Positions 9,101-17,443 of a stretch of 64,000 nt of DNA are shown piece by piece. A program made the position numbers and the translations under genes. The notes under the pieces were generated by a model that worked only from the letters and a program-made list of their open reading frames with translations, searched no databases and was not told the DNA's origin. Origin of the DNA: CAWCBG01 sp963793845. GTDB taxonomy: Bacteria; Acidobacteriota; Terriglobia; Terriglobales; Acidobacteriaceae. Position 1 is the stretch's first letter, and each line of letters begins with the position of its first letter. The DNA is taken from assembly GCA_963793845.1 (NCBI GenBank), contig CAWCBG010000002.1:1-64000 (forward strand), in the 5' to 3' direction.

Positions 9101-9943
9101 ATGCCAGCGAATCGCTTTAACGGGTTTACACAATACGGGGTCGGAATCGGTCTGCGCATTCCGCATTACAAGCACATCCTGGAGAAGAAGCCGGTTGTCG
9201 ACTGGTTCGAAATCATCTCCGAAAATTTCACCGTCGATGGTGGACGGCCGCTGGCGGTGCTCGACCAGATTCTCGAGCAATACCGCGTAGTGCAGCACGG
9301 CGTCTCCATGTATTTCGGGTCGGTTGAGCCGCTGAATCGCGAGCACATGAAGCGTCTGAAGGCGCTGGTACGCCGCACCAAGACACCGTGGCTCTCCGAT
9401 CATCTCTGTTGGGGCAGCGTGGACGGCTCGTACTCGCACGACTTGCTCCCTATGCCGTACACCTTCGAGGCGGCGGCAAAGACGGCGCAGAAGATTCGTG
9501 AGGCGCGCGACTTTCTCGAAGTGCCCGTTGTGGTGGAGAACGTCAGCAGCTATGCCGAGTTCCACGTCTCCGAGATGACGGAATGGGAATTTCTCACCGA
9601 GGTGGTGGAGCGCGCGGACTGCGGCATTCTGCTCGATGTCAACAATATCTACGTTTCGTCGCGGAACCACAGCTTCGATCCCTTGGATTACGTGAACAAC
9701 GTTCCTCACGACCGCGTCGCTCAGATTCACATTGCCGGGCACTCCAAGTTTGAAAAGTACATTCTCGACACCCACGATCACCCGGTCATTGATCCGGTGT
9801 GGAGCCTCTATGCGCGCGCCATCGAACTGGCCGGCCCCACGGCTACGCTGCTGGAGTGGGATGACCACATTCCCTCATTCGACGAGGTCCACGAGGAAGC
9901 GCTGAAGGCCAATCGCTACGTCGCCGAAAAGGTGGGAGCGTGA
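9101..9943 (+). CDS. bufB: MNIO family (DUF692) RiPP-modifying oxidase
   Basis: A 280-residue TIM-barrel enzyme of the multinuclear non-haem iron oxidase family, the group that includes MbnB and BufB/HvfB. These oxidise precursor cysteines with O2 at a di- or tri-iron centre. Candidate metal ligands are in family order: WFEIISENF, HGVSMYF, SDHLCW, VVENVSSY, DVNNIYV, QIHIAGH, THDHPV and EWDDH. Length is normal for the family. It lies 177 bp after the precursor gene and its stop overlaps the start of the next gene by one base (TGATG), indicating coupled translation. With the precursor next door, peptide modification is by far the likeliest job. Confidence 0.92.
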   Translation: MPANRFNGFTQYGVGIGLRIPHYKHILEKKPVVDWFEIISENFTVDGGRPLAVLDQILEQYRVVQHGVSMYFGSVEPLNREHMKRLKALVRRTKTPWLSDHLCWGSVDGSYSHDLLPMPYTFEAAAKTAQKIREARDFLEVPVVVENVSSYAEFHVSEMTEWEFLTEVVERADCGILLDVNNIYVSSRNHSFDPLDYVNNVPHDRVAQIHIAGHSKFEKYILDTHDHPVIDPVWSLYARAIELAGPTATLLEWDDHIPSFDEVHEEALKANRYVAEKVGA

Positions 9944-10815
9944 TGGACCTCGATCACATTCAGCGCCGAATGTTCCACGCCATCCGACAGCCGCTGACCG
10001 CCGACGAGAGCATGCGCCAGCGCACCAGCGAAGGCGAATCGATGCGTGGCATCGCCGACGAGATCATCAAGCCGAACGACCGCCTCACCTCTTTCGAGCG
10101 GCTGGAGATCTACAACCGGCAATACTGGTTCCGGATTGTGTCAGCGCTTTCGGACGACTTCCCCGGACTGCGCGCCATCCTCGGCGAAAAACGGTTCGAG
10201 AAGATGGCGGTCGGTTATCTCTTCGATTGTCCGTCGCAATCGTTTACGCTGCGAAATCTGGGCTCGAGGCTGGAAGGGTGGTTGCGCGCCCATTGCGAGC
10301 ACATCGCGAAGGTCGAAGACCTGGCGCTCGACATGGTGCGGCTGGAATGGGCTGAGATCGAAGCCTTCGACGAAGCTGCCCTTCCGAAGCTGACCGAGGC
10401 CGACCTGCCGGCCCTGGGGCCAGATCCGAAATTCCGGTTGCAGCCGCACATACGGCTGCTCGACTTGCAGTATCCGGTGGATGATCTGCTGCTCGCAGTG
10501 CGCCGCGATCTGGAAGAGACCGACATCGTCAGCAATGCGGTGACCGAGCGCGTGCATTCGCGCAACAAGCGTCGCACGCTGCCGAAGCGTGAGCGCGTTT
10601 TCCTGGCGGTGCATCGGGTTGACAATTCGGTGTACTTCAAACGCATCGACAGGGAGGCATTCGAGATTCTTTCCGCGCTGCGCGATGGTCACACACTATC
10701 CGACGCCGTGAATGCGGTCGATTGGAGTGATCGTAATCCGGAGCAGGCCTACGCGGACGTGCAGCAGTGGTTCGCGTACTGGTCGGCCCAGGGCTGGTTC
10801 TGCAAGGACGGATAA
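9943..10815 (+). CDS. bufC: DUF2063 (BufC/HvfC-type) MNIO partner protein
   Basis: A 290-residue protein. Residues about 5-95 form the DUF2063 helical domain (RMFHAIRQPL, IYNRQYWFRI, LSDDFPGLRAILG), which in bufferin and HvfABC systems acts with the MNIO enzyme, probably by presenting the precursor. The C-terminal 100 residues (VFLAVHRVDNSVYFKRID, EAFEILSALRDGHTLSDAV) look like a winged-helix-like peptide-recognition module. I prefer ATG 9943 to the GTG at 9940; GGTGGGAG just upstream serves as ribosome site inside bufB. Neighbours on both sides support the assignment. Confidence 0.88.
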   Translation: MDLDHIQRRMFHAIRQPLTADESMRQRTSEGESMRGIADEIIKPNDRLTSFERLEIYNRQYWFRIVSALSDDFPGLRAILGEKRFEKMAVGYLFDCPSQSFTLRNLGSRLEGWLRAHCEHIAKVEDLALDMVRLEWAEIEAFDEAALPKLTEADLPALGPDPKFRLQPHIRLLDLQYPVDDLLLAVRRDLEETDIVSNAVTERVHSRNKRRTLPKRERVFLAVHRVDNSVYFKRIDREAFEILSALRDGHTLSDAVNAVDWSDRNPEQAYADVQQWFAYWSAQGWFCKDG

Positions 10816-10839
10816 CCGCTGGCGAAACCTTAGAGATTC

Positions 10840-10950
10840 GTCATTCCGACCGAGGGCTTCAGCCCCAAGTGGAGGAACCTGTTTCTTACTGGTATTTGTA
10901 CCATGTCGAGAACAACAGGTTCCTCGACTCCGCTTTCCGCTTGGAGTGAC
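10840..10950. repeat. palindromic GTCATTCC/GAGGAACCTG element, copy B
   Basis: Outer arms GTCATTCCGA (10840) and TTGGAGTGAC (to 10950), inner arms GAGGAACCTG and CAGGTTCCTC (perfect). The element is inserted inside the bufferin operon between bufC and the DoxX gene, where its transcript would fold into a long hairpin and may dampen or process read-through. Confidence 0.8.
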
Positions 10951-10971
10951 GATACGTTGTGAGAATGGACG

Positions 10972-11454
10972 ATGGCGAACAAACTGAAAGAGCTCTACTC
11001 GTTACTGGTGCGTATCGCGAACTCGTTGCAATCCGCGTTGCTTCTCTTTGTGCGTCTCTATTGGGGATGGCAGTTCATGGTCGACGGCTGGGGCAAGTTG
11101 ACCCACCTCGCCAAGGTGACCGAGTACTTCGGTAGCCTCGGGCTGCCTGCTCCAGGCCCGACCGCGATGTTCGTGTCGGTTCTGGAACTGGTTGGCGGGC
11201 TGCTGCTGGCTCTGGGACTTGGGACCCGTGTGATCGCGTTGCTGCTCACCTGCAACATGACCATGGCGTACATCACCGGCGATCGAGAAGCGCTGCTATC
11301 CATCTTCTCTGACCCGGACAAGTTCTCCGCGGCCGCTCCGTTCACCTACCTGATGGCCTCGCTAATCGTGCTCATCTTTGGCCCGGGCCGCTATTCATTG
11401 GACTACTTGATCGCCCGCAAATTGGGTCACGGCGACGGTCCTCCCGCGATTTAG
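10972..11454 (+). CDS. DoxX family membrane protein of the bufferin operon
   Basis: A 160-residue protein with four predicted membrane helices and the DoxX signature region (LRLYWGWQFMVDGWGKL, GLPAPGPTAMFVSVLELVGGLLLALGLGTR). DoxX proteins are repeatedly found with MNIO/bufferin genes and are related to subunits of thiosulfate:quinone oxidoreductase; a role in electron delivery or membrane redox has been suggested but is not shown by sequence. It lies 156 bp after bufC with a palindromic repeat in between, so it may be partly uncoupled from the upstream genes. Confidence 0.88.
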   Translation: MANKLKELYSLLVRIANSLQSALLLFVRLYWGWQFMVDGWGKLTHLAKVTEYFGSLGLPAPGPTAMFVSVLELVGGLLLALGLGTRVIALLLTCNMTMAYITGDREALLSIFSDPDKFSAAAPFTYLMASLIVLIFGPGRYSLDYLIARKLGHGDGPPAI

Positions 11455-11477
11455 AATCGAGCTGTAAGCTTGGCGCA

Positions 11478-12491
11478 ATGGCGCTTGAGGTATTTGTGCA
11501 GTCACCTCGATTTTGCGTTTCCCGGTGTTTCGCCGGCCGATCTCTAAGTCTCGAACTCGTTGGCATCCTTGCTTTGACCGCGTTCTTCTCACCTGCCTGT
11601 GCTCGCGCGGCGAACCCCCGTCAGAACCTGACCATCTGCGGAGCGAAGATCGCGGTGGGCTTCGATAGTGAGAGTGAAAGTCCCTCGCACGACAGCCTGC
11701 TGCGGTGGATCAACCGCGCGGCCACTGCCGTGTGCACCTATTACGGCAGGTATCCCGTTCCGCATCTCACACTCAATGTTCACGTACGCGGGGGCCCAGG
11801 TGTGCATCACGGCGTCACCTATCCTGAGGACGGCGGAGGCCTGATCAACATCTCCGTCGGGGCCGGCACCACTGCCGCCGATCTGGAAACCGACTGGATG
11901 CTTACCCACGAGATGATCCATCTCGCGTTTCCGTCGATGTCCGAGAACCATCATTGGATCGAGGAAGGCCTCTCGGTCTACGTCGAGCCGATCGCGCGAG
12001 TGCAGGCCGGACAGCTCTCCGCCACCAAGATGTGGAGCGATGTAATCCGCGACATGCCGCAAGGCGAGCCCGGCCCGGACGACCGCGGGCTGGACAATAC
12101 ACATACCTGGGGCCGCACCTACTGGGGTGGAGCGATGTTCGCTCTGTTGGCCGATGTCCGCATACGCGAGCAGACGCGCAATCGCAAAGGCTTGCAGGAC
12201 GCGCTGCTCGGCATCCTGAACGCCGGAGGAAACATCACCCAGGACTGGGACATCGAACGCGCTTTCGCCGTGGGCGACAAGGCTACCGGAACCACGGTAC
12301 TCACGGACCTTTATCGCGAGATGCGCGATCAGCCCGCGCCGGTTGACCTGGCTGCGATGTGGAAGAAGCTGGGCATCCAGCGCAACCCCGACGGCTCCGT
12401 TCAATTCACTCCCAATGCGCCGCTGGCGAACGTACGCGAAGCCATCACGCGAGCTCCTATGGCTACTCCCGCTATAATGCCGTCACCTTGA
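11478..12491 (+). CDS. secreted HExxH zinc metallopeptidase (gluzincin-like)
   Basis: A 337-residue protein with a long N-terminal leader ending in a hydrophobic export segment (LVGILALTAFFSPACARA). The zinc motif HEMIH (His144-His148) is followed 14 residues later by EEGLSVY (Glu162/163), the third ligand of M1/M61-like gluzincins. A beta-rich N-terminal half precedes it and a helical tail follows. It resembles uncharacterised DUF-type peptidases of the M61/M1 fold found in soil bacteria. The start codon at 11478 has no clear ribosome site, so the leader length is uncertain. The next gene is another secreted zinc protease, 32 bp on. Confidence 0.75.
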   Translation: MALEVFVQSPRFCVSRCFAGRSLSLELVGILALTAFFSPACARAANPRQNLTICGAKIAVGFDSESESPSHDSLLRWINRAATAVCTYYGRYPVPHLTLNVHVRGGPGVHHGVTYPEDGGGLINISVGAGTTAADLETDWMLTHEMIHLAFPSMSENHHWIEEGLSVYVEPIARVQAGQLSATKMWSDVIRDMPQGEPGPDDRGLDNTHTWGRTYWGGAMFALLADVRIREQTRNRKGLQDALLGILNAGGNITQDWDIERAFAVGDKATGTTVLTDLYREMRDQPAPVDLAAMWKKLGIQRNPDGSVQFTPNAPLANVREAITRAPMATPAIMPSP

Positions 12492-12523
12492 GCTTCCGTC
12501 CGTTCGACTCACCTGGAGGTACT

Positions 12524-15010
12524 TTGAGCCACCTACGCCGTCCCCTCGCCTTGTGTCTGCTTGCTCTGCTGTGGACCGGTATCGCACTTGCGCAGACGTC
12601 CGACGAGAACAACAAACCTCTGCCTACCATCGCCGAGAAGACGAAGCAGTTCCGCAAAATCGACGGCTATTTTCCTCTCTACTGGGACGAGCGCAAAGGC
12701 AAACTGTGGCTGGAGATTTCACGCTGGAACACCGAGTTCCTCTTTCTCGACGCGTTGCCGGCTGGCATCGGCTCGAACGATATTGGGCTCGATCGCGGAC
12801 AACTGGGCGAAGGCCGAGTGGTGAGGTTCGTACGCAGCGGACCGAAGGTATTGCTGGAGCAGATCAATCTGCGATATCGCTCGACCAGCGACAATCCCGC
12901 CGAACGCCGTTCGGTGCAAGACGCCTTCGCGCAGTCGGTCCTGTGGGGATTCGAAGTTGCCGCCGAAGAAAACGGAAACGTGCTGGTGGATGCGACTGCA
13001 TTCTTCCAGAGCGACGCGCACCACGTAGCGGAGACGCTGAAGCAGACCAAGCAGGGCAACTTCAAGGTCGACGCATCGCGCTCCGCAATCTATCTCGAAA
13101 ACACCAGGAACTTCCCGCAGAACACCGAGGTCGAAGCCACTTTGACCTTCGTGGGTGACGAGCCCGGCAAATGGCTGCAGCAGGTTGTGCCCGATCCCGA
13201 CGCGGTGACGGTGCGCGAGCACTATTCATTCATTCAGCTTCCCGACAACAACTATAAGCCGCGAGCGTTCGACCCTCGCTCTGGCTTCATCGACACCTCC
13301 TACGCCGACTACAGCAAGCCCATTGGCCAGCCGCTTGAGCAAAGATTCATCATCCGCCATCGCCTGGAAAAGAAAGATCCGAGCGCCGCTATCAGCGATC
13401 CGGTGACGCCCATCGTGTACTACCTCGACCCGGCCACGCCGGAGCCGATTCGCTCGGCCCTGCTGGAGGGCGCAGGCTGGTGGAACCAGGCCTTCGAGGC
13501 CGCGGGCTTCCGCAATGCGTTTCAGGTGAAGATGCTGCCCGCCGACGCCGATCCGCTCGACGTGCGCTACAACGACATTCAGTGGGTGCATCGCGCCACG
13601 CGCGGCTGGTCGTATGGCGCGGCCATCGTCGATCCTCGCACCGGCGAGATCATCAAGGGCCACGTGACACTCGGCTCGCTGCGCGCGCGGCAGGACTACC
13701 TCATCTTCGAGTCGTTGCTCGCGCCTTACAAGCAGGGGCAGCCGCCCGATCCGCGCATGATGGAGATGGTGCTGGCGCGCCTGCGGCAGCTTGCGGCTCA
13801 CGAGGTGGGCCATACCCTCGGACTCATGCATAACTACGTCGCCAGCACCGAAGATCGCGCGTCCGTCATGGATTACCCCGCGCCGCTGATCACCCTGAAG
13901 CCCGACGGCTCGCTCGACACCAGTCAGGCATATGCCATCGGCATTGGCGCATGGGACAAGGTCTCGATCACCTGGGGCTATTCGCAGTTCGCGCCCGGCG
14001 TCGATCAGCACGCCGCACTCAACAAGATTCTCGACGAGGCTCGCTCTCGCGGGCTCACCTTCCTCACCGATCAGGACGCTCGTCCTACCGGCAGCGCCTC
14101 GCCGGTCGCGCATCTGTGGGACAACGGCAAGAACGCGGTGGACGAGCTTAATCTGGTGATGAAGGTTCGGGCGCACGCGCTCGATCAGTTCTCGGCTGAC
14201 AATATTCCACCCGGCACGCCCATGGCGCTCCTCGAAGACACGCTGGTGCCGCTGTATCTCTACCACCGCTACCAGGTCGAAGCGGCAACCAAGGTGATCG
14301 GCGGCGAAGCCTACAGCTACGCGCTGCGCGGTGACGGCCAGACCCCCACCACGCCGATTCCCGCTGCCGAGCAGCGCCGGGCCCTGGCTGCGGTCCTCGC
14401 GACGATTTCGCCCGAAGCGCTGGCCATTCCCGATCGCATTCAGAAACTCATTCCGCCCCATCCAGCGGGATATCAGCGCACCCGGGAGTCGTTCGCCTCG
14501 CATACCGGCATGACCTTCGATAGCATCGGCGCGGCCGAGACTGCGGCGCAACAGACACTCACGATCCTGCTCGATCCCGAACGGGCGGCGCGGCTAGCGG
14601 CAGCGCAAGGGGAGGATTCTCAGCAGCTCGGACTCGCCGAAGTTCTCGATCAGCTCTGGTCGGCGACGTGGTTGTCTGCGACGAAGTCGGGAGAGCTCGC
14701 CGACGTGCAGCGGGCGGTCGATGACGTTGCCCTGAATGGCGTCATGATCCTGGCAGCGAATCCGCAAGCTGCACCCGAAGCTCGCGCCATGGCGCTGCTC
14801 AAGCTCAAGGAGTTGCGCAAGGCTCTGGCCGCGAAGTCCGGAACGCCGGAAGACCGCGCGCACTTCGACTTCGCGGTTGCGCAAATCAGCAAGTTTGAGC
14901 TCGAGCCGGCCCAGGTGCTCAAACCGGGAGAGCCGCTCGCGATTCCTCCCGGATCGCCCATTGGCTCGTACGACAGCAACGGCATCCTGTTCGAGTTCGA
15001 CGTGGAGTAG
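12524..15010 (+). CDS. secreted zinc-dependent metalloprotease, DUF5117/DUF5118 type
   Basis: An 828-residue protease. The frame is open from 12359, but TTG 12524 follows GGAGGT (12515-12520, short spacing) and gives a clean signal peptide, SHLRRPLALCLLALLWTGIALAQ. Residues about 60-330 are the beta-rich DUF5117 domain, and the metzincin site HEVGHTLGLMH (His426, Glu427, His430, His436) follows, then the conserved VMDYPAP and a C-terminal helical DUF4953-like region. The family is known from Acidobacteriota and Bacteroidota as large periplasmic or outer-membrane proteases. It probably shares a transcript with the preceding metallopeptidase. Confidence 0.88.
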   Translation: MSHLRRPLALCLLALLWTGIALAQTSDENNKPLPTIAEKTKQFRKIDGYFPLYWDERKGKLWLEISRWNTEFLFLDALPAGIGSNDIGLDRGQLGEGRVVRFVRSGPKVLLEQINLRYRSTSDNPAERRSVQDAFAQSVLWGFEVAAEENGNVLVDATAFFQSDAHHVAETLKQTKQGNFKVDASRSAIYLENTRNFPQNTEVEATLTFVGDEPGKWLQQVVPDPDAVTVREHYSFIQLPDNNYKPRAFDPRSGFIDTSYADYSKPIGQPLEQRFIIRHRLEKKDPSAAISDPVTPIVYYLDPATPEPIRSALLEGAGWWNQAFEAAGFRNAFQVKMLPADADPLDVRYNDIQWVHRATRGWSYGAAIVDPRTGEIIKGHVTLGSLRARQDYLIFESLLAPYKQGQPPDPRMMEMVLARLRQLAAHEVGHTLGLMHNYVASTEDRASVMDYPAPLITLKPDGSLDTSQAYAIGIGAWDKVSITWGYSQFAPGVDQHAALNKILDEARSRGLTFLTDQDARPTGSASPVAHLWDNGKNAVDELNLVMKVRAHALDQFSADNIPPGTPMALLEDTLVPLYLYHRYQVEAATKVIGGEAYSYALRGDGQTPTTPIPAAEQRRALAAVLATISPEALAIPDRIQKLIPPHPAGYQRTRESFASHTGMTFDSIGAAETAAQQTLTILLDPERAARLAAAQGEDSQQLGLAEVLDQLWSATWLSATKSGELADVQRAVDDVALNGVMILAANPQAAPEARAMALLKLKELRKALAAKSGTPEDRAHFDFAVAQISKFELEPAQVLKPGEPLAIPPGSPIGSYDSNGILFEFDVE

Positions 15011-15102
15011 CGACCTTTTTATTAATTCGTGCCGGTGAACGCTTGGGGCCCGCAACTTCCTGCGGCATCGGCCTCGCCCGCGTTGTATCCTCTTAACCTG
15101 TC

Positions 15103-15978
15103 ATGAAACTCCTCACCAAATTCAACCTTGTGCTGATCGTCTTTCTGGGCGCGGGCGGATTCCTCATCGCCCGGCTGGCGTACGACTTCCTCATGCAGAA
15201 CGCGCGCGACCAGGTGCTGCAACAAGCCGAACTGATGCTCGCCAGCGCCCGCTCCACCCGTGACTACACTTCCGACCAGATCAAGCCGTATCTGCTCAAG
15301 AATCCCGATCACCTGACGAACTTTCTGCCGCAGACCGTGCCTGCTTATTCCGCCATCACCATCTTCAACCAGGTGCGGAAGCACTATCCCAACTACTCCT
15401 ATCGCGAAGCCACGCTGAACCCGACCAATCTTCAGGACCGGGCGGACGATTGGGAGTCGGACGTGATTCGCTACTTCTCCGATCATCCCAATGAAAAGAC
15501 GCTTCGCGGTGAGCGCGACACACCGGTAGGTCGGCAACTCTACCTGGCAATGCCCATCACCGTCGCCCCAAGCTGCATGGAATGCCATAGCACGCCGGAC
15601 GTTGCGCCGGCTGCCATGATCCGCAAATACGGGCCGGTCAATGGCTTCGGCTGGAAGCTCGACCAGGTGGTGGCAGCACAGATCGTCTCGGTGCCGATGG
15701 ATGTTCCCATCGAGATCGCGAAAAAGGCGTTCAACCATCTCATTCTCTTCCTGATCGTTACTCTGCTTGTGACCATTGCTGCGCTGGATACCGCCGTATA
15801 TATGCTGGTCATCCGTCCCTTGCGGAATGTTGCCGATGCGGCGGACCGCGTGAGCAAAGGCGAAACCGATGCGCCCGAGGTCGAAGTCCGCGGCAAGGAC
15901 GAGATCGCAAACGTAACCGCATCGTTCAACCGCATGCGCGTGAGCCTGGAGAAGGCGCTGAAGATGCTGGAAGGATGA
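15103..15978 (+). CDS. Tll0287-like (DUF3365) haem sensor with HAMP, no output domain
   Basis: A 291-residue membrane protein. An N-terminal helix (residues 8-25) leads to a periplasmic Tll0287-like domain with a c-type haem motif CMECH (Cys158, Cys161, His162) and the family landmarks RKHYPNYSYREATLNPTN and FSDHP. A second helix (about 209-235) is followed by a HAMP linker (LVIRPLRNVADAADRVSKGE...VTASFNRMR) and the protein then stops. Family members sense redox or small ligands through the haem. With no kinase or methyl-accepting domain it must signal through a partner; a Ser/Thr kinase lies next door in convergent orientation. Confidence 0.85.
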   Translation: MKLLTKFNLVLIVFLGAGGFLIARLAYDFLMQNARDQVLQQAELMLASARSTRDYTSDQIKPYLLKNPDHLTNFLPQTVPAYSAITIFNQVRKHYPNYSYREATLNPTNLQDRADDWESDVIRYFSDHPNEKTLRGERDTPVGRQLYLAMPITVAPSCMECHSTPDVAPAAMIRKYGPVNGFGWKLDQVVAAQIVSVPMDVPIEIAKKAFNHLILFLIVTLLVTIAALDTAVYMLVIRPLRNVADAADRVSKGETDAPEVEVRGKDEIANVTASFNRMRVSLEKALKMLEG

Positions 15979-15986
15979 AGGCCCTT

Positions 15987-16159
15987 TTCACCACGGAGGA
16001 CACGGAGAGCACGGAGAAAGGCATCCTTGGTTCTTTCCGCCCGAGGTTCGTTCCTAAAACGGCCGAGGACACGCGCCAGCGTTGAGACGCACTCGGAGAG
16101 TTGAAATCCTTCAACCCAAAAGAGATTTTCTCCGTGCTCTCCGTGCTTTCCGTGGTGAA
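15987..16159. repeat. CACGGAG inverted-repeat element between convergent genes
   Basis: Arms TTCACCACGGAGGACACGGAGAGC... (15987-16020) and ...GCTCTCCGTGCTTTCCGTGGTGAA (16126-16159) pair over about 34 bases with few mismatches. Each arm is itself built from short CACGGAG units. It separates the haem sensor and the kinase and ends four bases from the kinase stop, so it may double as a bidirectional terminator. Confidence 0.7.
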
Positions 16160-16162
16160 GTC

Positions 16163-17296
16163 TTATTTCTTTTTCTTGCGCGAGAGAAACGCCGAGCGGT
16201 CTTTTTCAGAGTCGATTTCCGCCGCAACCTTGCTATAGAGATCGTCCACCGAAGCGCAACTACCCGCCGCCCGCTTTACCACCACCTTGGCGATCGGGCC
16301 GATGAACATCGCCAGTTCGCGGCTGACAGAATCCAGCATGGCGGGATCGAACGGGCCAACGGCAGTACCGGTGCCCGCGCCCGGACGCGAGACCGGACTT
16401 CCCGACGACGGCGCCTGCGCGGGATTGACCGATGGCCGGGCCTCCGGCTGTATGGCCATCGTCTCCAGCGTGAGCGCGTCGTCCAGCGAGATATCAGTTA
16501 ACGAATTCAGAAACTCTCCCGCCGATTGGAAGCGGTCCGCCGGATTCTTCGCCAGCGCCCGCATGATCGCCATCGACAACGTGTGCGGAATCGCGGGATT
16601 GAGCTCGGAAGGCCATCGCGCCTCCTGCGTGAGATGCCCCGTCATCACCGCATATTCCGTCGCGCCATCGAAAGGACGACGGCCCACCAGAATCTCGTAC
16701 AGAGTCACACCGGTCGAGTAGATGTCCGAGCGCAAATCCACCCGCTCGCCCCGCACCTGTTCGGGCGACATGTAGTGCAGCGAGCCCAGCACGAATCCTG
16801 GCCGGGTTACGCTGTGATCGGCCGTGGTAAAGGCCAGTCCGAAATCAAGCAGCTTAGCGTGGCCCTCGGTGATCATAATGTTCGAAGGCTTGATGTCGCG
16901 ATGAATAATTCCCCTGGAGTGCGCATAGTTCAGCGCGGACAGCACCTGACGGATGTACTCGAGACCCTCGGTCGCGCGTCGCGGCCAGGGGGAACGCAGC
17001 TTCCAGTGCAGGTCTTCGCCCTCGATGAACTCCATCACCATGGCAATCTGGTCGTCGACGCGGAAGGCCGTGTTGAGGCGGGCAATGTGGGGGTGCGACA
17101 GGCTGGCGAGCACTCGAATCTCGCGCAGGAAGCGCTCGGAAAGATCGCCTCCGGTACGGTCAGGGCGCAGCAGCTTCATAGCCTCGGTGCGCTGCGAGAT
17201 GACGTGGCGCACCTTGTACACCTCGCCGATGCCACCCGCTCCAAGGTGGCTTACGACTTCATAATCTCCAATATTCTGGCCGGGGGTAAAAGGCAT
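16163..17296 (-). CDS. Hanks-type Ser/Thr protein kinase, soluble
   Basis: A 377-residue kinase. The glycine loop GAGGIGEVYKV, Lys41 (EAMKLL), Glu in FLREIRVL, catalytic HRDIKPSN (Asp134), DFG (Asp151) and the APE-equivalent SPEQVRGE are all present, so it should be active. The kinase domain covers residues about 11-270. A Pro/Ser-rich linker (about 290-320) leads to a short helical domain (ELAMFIGPIAKVVVKRAAG) seen at the C-terminus of many acidobacterial and myxobacterial kinases. There is no membrane segment. No substrate is apparent; the nearby haem sensor is only a positional candidate. Confidence 0.9.
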   Translation of the reverse strand: MPFTPGQNIGDYEVVSHLGAGGIGEVYKVRHVISQRTEAMKLLRPDRTGGDLSERFLREIRVLASLSHPHIARLNTAFRVDDQIAMVMEFIEGEDLHWKLRSPWPRRATEGLEYIRQVLSALNYAHSRGIIHRDIKPSNIMITEGHAKLLDFGLAFTTADHSVTRPGFVLGSLHYMSPEQVRGERVDLRSDIYSTGVTLYEILVGRRPFDGATEYAVMTGHLTQEARWPSELNPAIPHTLSMAIMRALAKNPADRFQSAGEFLNSLTDISLDDALTLETMAIQPEARPSVNPAQAPSSGSPVSRPGAGTGTAVGPFDPAMLDSVSRELAMFIGPIAKVVVKRAAGSCASVDDLYSKVAAEIDSEKDRSAFLSRKKKK

Positions 17297-17443
17297 AACT
17301 TCTTAAGGCACCCACCTGGGTATTCGGAAAATGCGCTGAATCATTTTGCGGTGCAGGCGCGGCAATTGCAAGCGATAGCGCTTGCCCCTTGCCAGCCTGT
17401 TCACAGACATGCTGTACTACCGTCTCCACTCCCTTGGAATCTT

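Noticed and set aside
13226..14551. 441-residue antisense ORF opposite the large metalloprotease
   Set aside because: Shadow of the DUF5117 protease frame; no start context and no family features.
16526..17443. Long plus-strand ORF running into hom
   Set aside because: It is antisense to the Ser/Thr kinase; only the part after ATG 17444 is the homoserine dehydrogenase N-terminus.
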